DNA of 64,000 nt from Halarcobacter anaerophilus. GTDB taxonomy: Bacteria; Campylobacterota; Campylobacteria; Campylobacterales; Arcobacteraceae. Made by a program: the position numbers and the translations under genes. Shown here in pieces: positions 59,607 to 64,000 of the stretch. Position 1 is the stretch's first letter. The number at the start of each line of letters is the position of its first letter. The notes under the pieces were generated by a model. It was given only the letters and a program-made list of their open reading frames with translations, had not been told where the DNA came from and did no database searches. The stretch covers positions 434,001 through 498,000 of the forward strand of contig NZ_CP041070.1 of assembly GCF_006459125.1 (NCBI RefSeq), in the 5' to 3' direction.

Positions 59607-60881
59607 TTAAGCAAGTTTATTCTCAACTTTATTTTTTATATGGTCTAAATGAAGTTGTAAATTATAGTATTCTCCCATAAACGAAAGAGGAACTTTTGTC
59701 TCTTTGCTTATCTCTTCTCTTAACTCTTCTATTCTAAGCAAATACTCTTTTAGCTCTTCACTTTTTGCTTTGTCTGTCTCTTTATCTATTTTTTCTATCT
59801 CATCATACCATTTGTATATTTTAGATCTCATAGACCAATTATAAAGAGGAAACAAGCCTTTAAAAAGAGGGAAAAGAAGTGTTAATAGAGGAATTAGAAG
59901 TATTTTTAATCTGTCAATATTTGAAGCAATCCAGTAAGGAAAGATTTTTTCTAAAAAAGTATCTCCGCTCTCAAAATATTTTTTTGCCTCTTCATCTAAA
60001 TCTATTTTCATATTATTAGTATTTGGAAATTGCCCAGCTTTTGCAAAAAGATCTTTTTTATTATGTACTTCAATAACTTTTTTCAAGAAGAGTCTTTTTA
60101 GTTCATTTGAAAAATCGTCTCTTGCTACGAGATTTGCTGTTGTTGAAAGCAAATTTATATTTTCATCGGGAAGATTTTTATATAAATCAATAGTTCCTTC
60201 ATATAAAGTCAAAGCTTCCAAAAATGTATATTTTCTACTGTAAGCTCTGGCTCTTTTAAAACTAAAGAGATTTATCTTTGGATCGGCTAAAAGCTCTTTT
60301 ACTACTTGCGAATCATGGGAACAGACAATAAACATAACATCAATATCTCCTTTTTCCAAAGCCTCTTTTGCCTCTTTTGTATTAAGGTTCAAAAAAGTAG
60401 AATTTTGTTTGTTTATTCCGTTGTCATTAAGTATTTTTTCTGCAAGATCTTTTGTGCCGCTGCCCTCTCTTCCTAGGGCAATTTTTTTTGAAATGAATTG
60501 GATAATATAGTCTACTGTATATCCTTCATTTTTATAAAAAACCCAAAGAGGTTCATAATATATTGAAGCAAGTGCTTTTATGTTTGATACGTTTTTATTG
60601 GTAATTGTACCGTTTTGTATAAAAGCTATATCGGCTTTTTTCTCTTTTAAAAGTTTTATATTATCTATTGAGCCTTCGCTTGTAAGAATATTTACTTTTA
60701 CTTTGTCTTCTTCAAGAAGCTTTTTATATTTTAGTGCAGTTTTATAATAGTTGCCGTCTTTTGAACCTGTAGCAATCGTAATCTCTTTTTTAGGACTTGG
60801 CTGGATAAATTGTGCGGTGAAATAAAAAGCACCGACTATTAGAAGTATTATCGGGAAGGTAACTGTAAAAAATCTTTTCAT
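59607..60881 (-). CDS. Membrane-anchored TAXI-family TRAP-type solute-binding protein
   Basis: I start at the ATG at 60881 (MKRFFTVTFPIILL), which has GGAAAAG upstream; an ATG at 60893 has none and lies in an inverted repeat. The 424-aa protein has a membrane anchor (about 5-24). A TAXI-type periplasmic binding domain follows (ITIATGSKDGNYYK, ADIAFIQNGTI, ALGREGSGTKDLAE). A second membrane segment (about 315-340) leads to a charged cytosolic coiled coil (EEIEKIDKETDKAKS). No TRAP permease genes are nearby. Two membrane segments with a cytosolic tail suggest a docked receptor or a scaffold rather than a free binding protein. Confidence 0.83.
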   Translation of the reverse strand: MKRFFTVTFPIILLIVGAFYFTAQFIQPSPKKEITIATGSKDGNYYKTALKYKKLLEEDKVKVNILTSEGSIDNIKLLKEKKADIAFIQNGTITNKNVSNIKALASIYYEPLWVFYKNEGYTVDYIIQFISKKIALGREGSGTKDLAEKILNDNGINKQNSTFLNLNTKEAKEALEKGDIDVMFIVCSHDSQVVKELLADPKINLFSFKRARAYSRKYTFLEALTLYEGTIDLYKNLPDENINLLSTTANLVARDDFSNELKRLFLKKVIEVHNKKDLFAKAGQFPNTNNMKIDLDEEAKKYFESGDTFLEKIFPYWIASNIDRLKILLIPLLTLLFPLFKGLFPLYNWSMRSKIYKWYDEIEKIDKETDKAKSEELKEYLLRIEELREEISKETKVPLSFMGEYYNLQLHLDHIKNKVENKLA

Positions 60882-60890
60882 AAGCTTTTC

Positions 60891-60926
60891 CATAACTATT
60901 TGAAAATATTATATCAAATAGTTATG
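60891..60926. repeat. 13-bp inverted repeat around a minus-strand TATAAT
   Basis: CATAACTATTTGA (60891-60903) pairs exactly with TCAAATAGTTATG (60914-60926). The 10-nt spacer contains ATTATA (60908-60913), that is TATAAT on the minus strand, in the right place for a promoter of the TAXI gene. The element also lies 17 nt after the TPR stop. It fits an operator over a promoter, or an RNA hairpin between the genes. Confidence 0.6.
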
Positions 60927-60942
60927 AAAATAGAAATAAAAA

Positions 60943-62115
60943 TTATATTTGCAGGCTTTTTTTGATACTTAAGGCTCTCTTTTTTTCATATGGATTGTTT
61001 ATCGCTTTTTTAAGATATTTTACCGTTGCTTTTTTATTATTTAGTTCATAATAACTTAAAGCCAAAAGAGTATTTCTTTGACCGTCTTTTTTAGAACCTT
61101 TTTTAATATTTATATTTTCCAAAACTTTAATACTTTTCCCAAATTTTTCTTGGTTATAGTAAATATTTCCTAATAATAATTGATATTTTACGGTTTTTGC
61201 AAATTTTGAACTTGCAAGAAGATTGATAACTTTATCTTTTTGTTTAGCATAATCATAACAAGAGACCAAAAGTTCAAAATTTCTTTTATTATCTTTCAAA
61301 TAAGCTTTTTGTAAACCTTGTTCTATTTGTTGGGCAGCTTTATAATATAAACCGTTTTCAACTAAAATATTTACAAAATACAGAGTGTTCTTTTTAGGGT
61401 CTACTCCATTTTTTTTGTATGCTAATTCAAAAGTAGAGAGAGCTTTTTTATAGTTTTTCGTTTCTTGATATAAAGCTATTAGTTGGAGCCAATAAGTTTC
61501 GTTGCCATGCCATTTTTTTACCATTATTTTTAATGTATTTATTGCATTTGGATATTGTTTTAATTCTACATACGAAGAGTATAAAATTTGATACCAAGAC
61601 TCTTTTTTCTTTTTGTTTAACTTAAATAACTCTTTTGAGTAAGCTATACTTTTTCTAAAATCTTTTTTATAATAGGTTGCATAAAGCAGATTTTCGTAAA
61701 TATCGCTTTTAGGAAGAGTTTTGCTGCTTAAAAGTGTTTCTAAAAGTTTTACTGATTTGTCGTATTTATTTATAGAAAGATATATTTTTGCCAAAGAGAG
61801 TTTTATTCTTTCTAAATTTTTTTCTTCAAAACCTTTTAGTTTTATAATCTCTTCATAGTATTTTGCGGTTTTTTTATAATCATCTTGATTTATAGCAATA
61901 TTTGCCAAAGTTTGAAGAACATAGGATTTTTCATAATTGTTCAACTCTTTTTTTAAAAGAGGCAGAAGAAGATTTTTTGCCTCTTTATATTTCTGCTTAT
62001 CTAAAAACTTTTGGGCTTTCATTAAAACTGAATAGCTTTGTTTAGACATTGTATCTGCATTTGCAAACACTACAAAAGTAAATGTAAAAAGTAAGATTAG
62101 TGCTATTTTTTTCAT
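60943..62115 (-). CDS. Secreted tetratricopeptide-repeat protein of the TonB2-type operon
   Basis: The 390-aa protein has a signal peptide (about 1-20) and about nine TPR-like helical pairs through to the end, including QKFLDKQKYKEAKNLLLPLL, AKYYEEIIKLKG and GNIYYNQEKFGKSIKVLENI. TPR proteins at the end of TonB2 systems are thought to assist the TonB complex in the periplasm. It overlaps the tonB stop by 4 nt and is the last gene of the unit. Confidence 0.85.
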   Translation of the reverse strand: MKKIALILLFTFTFVVFANADTMSKQSYSVLMKAQKFLDKQKYKEAKNLLLPLLKKELNNYEKSYVLQTLANIAINQDDYKKTAKYYEEIIKLKGFEEKNLERIKLSLAKIYLSINKYDKSVKLLETLLSSKTLPKSDIYENLLYATYYKKDFRKSIAYSKELFKLNKKKKESWYQILYSSYVELKQYPNAINTLKIMVKKWHGNETYWLQLIALYQETKNYKKALSTFELAYKKNGVDPKKNTLYFVNILVENGLYYKAAQQIEQGLQKAYLKDNKRNFELLVSCYDYAKQKDKVINLLASSKFAKTVKYQLLLGNIYYNQEKFGKSIKVLENINIKKGSKKDGQRNTLLALSYYELNNKKATVKYLKKAINNPYEKKRALSIKKSLQI

Positions 62116-62726
62116 CTTGCCAACCTAAAATTAAATGTTATTGTTGCATCTTTTGAAGAGCTTGAGGGTTTAAAACGCCATTTTTTTATAGCTTTTATTG
62201 CTTCCTCTTCAAAATAACCTTTGGGCTCCGCTTTTAATACCATGGGGTTTATAACTTGCCCCTCTTTTGTGATATGAAACTGTAATTGAACATATCCTTC
62301 TTTTCTTCTTATTTTTGCTTTTCTTGGATAGTGGGGATTGACTCTGCTTATTGTTTGTAAATTATTAGCATCAAATAATCCTTGATTTACTGCAATTTGA
62401 GCGCCGTTTAGTGATGAAATAGCAGAAATATCTATATTTTTGGTCATACTAAAAGGTTTTATCTTAACATTTTTTGTTATTTTCGTATCCATTTTAGTTT
62501 TTACCATTTTCAGTTTTTTAGGTTCTATTTTTTTTACAGGCTCTTTGGGTTTTATTCTTTTTTTCTTTTTAAGTTCGGTATCTTTTTTATCTCTTAAATA
62601 GTTTAATTGAATAGGCTCTTTATTATCGTTTTTTAACTCTTGATTTGAAGTTATCATTTGTTGCATGCCGAAAAATATACCTACTGAAATAACAATAGAA
62701 AAAAGAAAAGAGAGGAAAAGTCTCAT
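62112..62726 (-). CDS. tonB: TonB-family energy transducer
   Basis: The 204-aa protein has an N-terminal membrane anchor (about 3-22) and a Lys/Pro-rich periplasmic stretch (KKKRIKPKEPVKKIEPKKLK). The C-terminal TonB domain reads VNPHYPRKAKIRRKEGYVQL, then KAIKKWRFKPS. The protein links the proton-motive force from ExbBD to outer-membrane receptors. It is short, as TonB2-type proteins are. It lies 1 nt from exbD and overlaps the TPR gene by 4 nt. Confidence 0.92.
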   Translation of the reverse strand: MRLFLSFLFSIVISVGIFFGMQQMITSNQELKNDNKEPIQLNYLRDKKDTELKKKKRIKPKEPVKKIEPKKLKMVKTKMDTKITKNVKIKPFSMTKNIDISAISSLNGAQIAVNQGLFDANNLQTISRVNPHYPRKAKIRRKEGYVQLQFHITKEGQVINPMVLKAEPKGYFEEEAIKAIKKWRFKPSSSSKDATITFNFRLAR

Positions 62727-62727
62727 C

Positions 62728-63135
62728 TTAATTCTTTAATGTAGATAAAGAGATATTTGTTATACCTGCTAGTCTGATTTGATCCATAACTTTTACAAGC
62801 ACTCCTGTTTTTGCTTCTATATCCGATTGTACGACTACGCTGTTATGCGTACTGTCTGCTTTAAGTCTTTCTATATTTGCTCTTACGGCTCTTAAATCTA
62901 CCATTCTTTTATCAATCCAGATTTCACCGTTGCTTTTAATAGCTATTAAAATATTTGCTTTAGATTTTTGTTCACTTGTTGCTGCACTAGGTCTGTTTAT
63001 ATCTACTCCCGTCTCTTTTACGAAAGAGGTAGTTACAATAAAAAATATAAGCATAATAAAAACAACATCAAGCATTGGAGTTAAGTTTATTTCTGTCTCT
63101 TCTTTTACCGTGTTGTTGTGGGGAAATTTTCTCAT
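62728..63135 (-). CDS. exbD: ExbD-type biopolymer transport protein
   Basis: The 135-aa protein has the ExbD/TolR layout: a short cytosolic start, one membrane helix (about 17-38) with the conserved aspartate in LTPMLDVVFIMLIFF, then a periplasmic domain (EIWIDKRMVDLRAVRANI). The aspartate takes part in proton flow. Its ATG overlaps the exbB stop by 1 nt. Confidence 0.93.
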   Translation of the reverse strand: MRKFPHNNTVKEETEINLTPMLDVVFIMLIFFIVTTSFVKETGVDINRPSAATSEQKSKANILIAIKSNGEIWIDKRMVDLRAVRANIERLKADSTHNSVVVQSDIEAKTGVLVKVMDQIRLAGITNISLSTLKN

Positions 63136-63653
63136 TATAAAACCTTTGAAATATCTAAATATAATTTTTCTGTTTGGTATTTAATAGATACTTCCAATCT
63201 TTTTTCAAATAAAATACCGCTTAAAGCAATAACCATTCCAGCCATAGTCGGAATAGTTGCCATAGATACACCGTTTGCCATTGCTTTTACATTACTTGTA
63301 CCTTGAATTGCCATTACGTCAAAAACTTCTATCATTCCCGTAACAGTTCCTAAAAGACCCACTAAAGGACAAACGATAATAAGTGTTTTTATAAAACTAA
63401 GACCTGTTTTTAATCTTTGTTTTCCGTCTTCTACCAAATACTCTTTAATAGCTGTTTTAAACTTCTCTTCATATAAAGAGGGTTTAAGATTTTTTAAAAG
63501 CTCGTTTCTATATTTTTTATATCCAAAATATAGATATACATATCTGTCAAGAAGAAGTGTCCATAGAAAAATTGCTATGAAAAAGACTATGTATAATACA
63601 ACTCCGCCTTTATCGAAAAAAGAGGAAAGATTATCTAAATAAATATCAATCAT
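63135..63653 (-). CDS. exbB: ExbB-type proton-channel protein (ExbB2-like)
   Basis: The 172-aa protein has three membrane helices (about 16-35, 85-110 and 125-150) and the MotA/TolQ/ExbB core with VCPLVGLLGTVTGMIEVFDVM and GVSMATIPTMAGMVIALSG. It is a compact ExbB. Its neighbour upstream is a second, longer ExbB-like protein, a pairing found in TonB2 systems of Vibrio (family knowledge). Confidence 0.92.
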   Translation of the reverse strand: MIDIYLDNLSSFFDKGGVVLYIVFFIAIFLWTLLLDRYVYLYFGYKKYRNELLKNLKPSLYEEKFKTAIKEYLVEDGKQRLKTGLSFIKTLIIVCPLVGLLGTVTGMIEVFDVMAIQGTSNVKAMANGVSMATIPTMAGMVIALSGILFEKRLEVSIKYQTEKLYLDISKVL

Positions 63654-63656
63654 TTT

Positions 63657-64000
63657 TTATAAACTTTTTGCTAACATTCCCATACCTTGCTCTTCAAGAA
63701 TTGAGACGATTCTTCCCGATTTTGATGAGATATATGTATATGAAAATAGAAGAGGAATTGCCGCAACAAGACCCAATACTGTTGTAATAAGTGCTGTTGA
63801 AATTCCTCCTGCCATAAGTTTTGGATCACCTGTTCCAAACAGAGTAATAGCTTGGAAAGTTGCAATCATTCCCGTAACCGTTCCTAAAAGACCAAGTAAA
63901 GGAGTAACGGCAGATAAAAGTTTTACGAAACTTTGACCTTTTTTTACTCTGTTTGTCTCTTTTAAAATAGTCTCTGCCATTTTTACTTCTAAATCATTTA
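63657..64000 (-). CDS. Second MotA/TolQ/ExbB-type protein, C-terminal part (cut by window edge)
   Basis: An ATG at 63980 is not the true start, because the frame stays open to the window edge (NDLEVKMAETILKETN). The visible 114 residues hold the proton-channel core LSAVTPLLGLLGTVTGMIAT and GGISTALITTVLGLVAAIPLL. The proximity to exbB-exbD-tonB-TPR suggests the long TtpC-like protein with a large N-terminal coiled domain. That part lies outside the window. Confidence 0.85.
   Translation of the reverse strand, partial: NDLEVKMAETILKETNRVKKGQSFVKLLSAVTPLLGLLGTVTGMIATFQAITLFGTGDPKLMAGGISTALITTVLGLVAAIPLLFSYTYISSKSGRIVSILEEQGMGMLAKSL

Noticed and set aside
1-64000. CRISPR arrays, tRNA or rRNA genes, prophage and insertion sequences
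   Set aside because: No regularly spaced direct repeats, cloverleaf-like intergenic sequences or integrase/transposase genes were found while reading both strands; gaps are mostly too short.

Overview
The window is AT-rich chromosomal DNA of a Campylobacterota bacterium, most likely the family Arcobacteraceae (Arcobacter sensu lato) and probably marine. This is inferred from gene content: a Rieske/cytochrome b/di-haem cytochrome c complex, QueE with an interrupted cluster motif, kinases with an IAHQWRQPL H-box, the fabG-acpP-fabF-accA and pheS-pheT-aroA-ispH-rpsA gene orders, and an ectoine-type ABC importer. Coding density is very high. Genes commonly overlap by 1-8 nt, and no gap exceeds 300 bases. 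I see no tRNA, rRNA, CRISPR array, insertion sequence or prophage.

Layout. 1-12.8 kb is housekeeping, mostly on the minus strand: rpsA (cut by the window edge), ispH, aroA, pheT, pheS, a plus-strand HIT protein, accA-fabF-acpP-fabG, queosine precursor genes queE-queD-queC and moeA. 12.9-19.8 kb holds a small membrane protein with rsmE, a small c-type cytochrome, petABC, thrC and argB. 19.8-31.2 kb holds a haem-type diguanylate cyclase, addA, a ThiE-like gene, atpB, ilvA, an orphan 346-aa protein, metE and a small Cys-rich orphan. 31.2-35.1 kb holds trmD-rplS, a nucleosidase coupled to a spore-photoproduct-lyase-like radical SAM gene, and an orphan coiled-coil protein next to a coding remnant. 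35.1-38.1 kb is an ehuBCDA importer.

38.3-58.6 kb is rich in signalling. It holds a five-PAS orphan kinase, a peroxiredoxin, DedA and an SDR. It also has a five-gene same-strand cassette (periplasmic binding protein, membrane Hpt/ATPase kinase, CheX, CheY-like regulator, diguanylate cyclase) that looks like a complete route from a periplasmic ligand to c-di-GMP. Then come a membrane orphan, a two-part ThrE-type exporter, and a beta-propeller gene overlapping a kinase with tandem solute-binding domains. A coaX-hisG-methyltransferase run, a second propeller protein and a CBS-GGDEF protein complete this region. 58.6-64 kb holds trpS, a membrane-anchored TAXI protein and a TonB2-type energising operon (TPR, TonB, ExbD, ExbB, long ExbB-like protein cut by the edge).

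The best candidates for undescribed biology are the 43.5-48.4 kb cassette, the propeller/kinase pair, the 13-bp inverted repeat around a TATAAT before the TAXI gene, the hairpin between the trmD ribosome-binding site and its TTG start, the stacked stem-loops after the peroxiredoxin gene, and a possible tiny gene divergent from petA. Coordinates and translations were read from the sequence. Functions rest on recognised motifs and remembered family features, not on searches.
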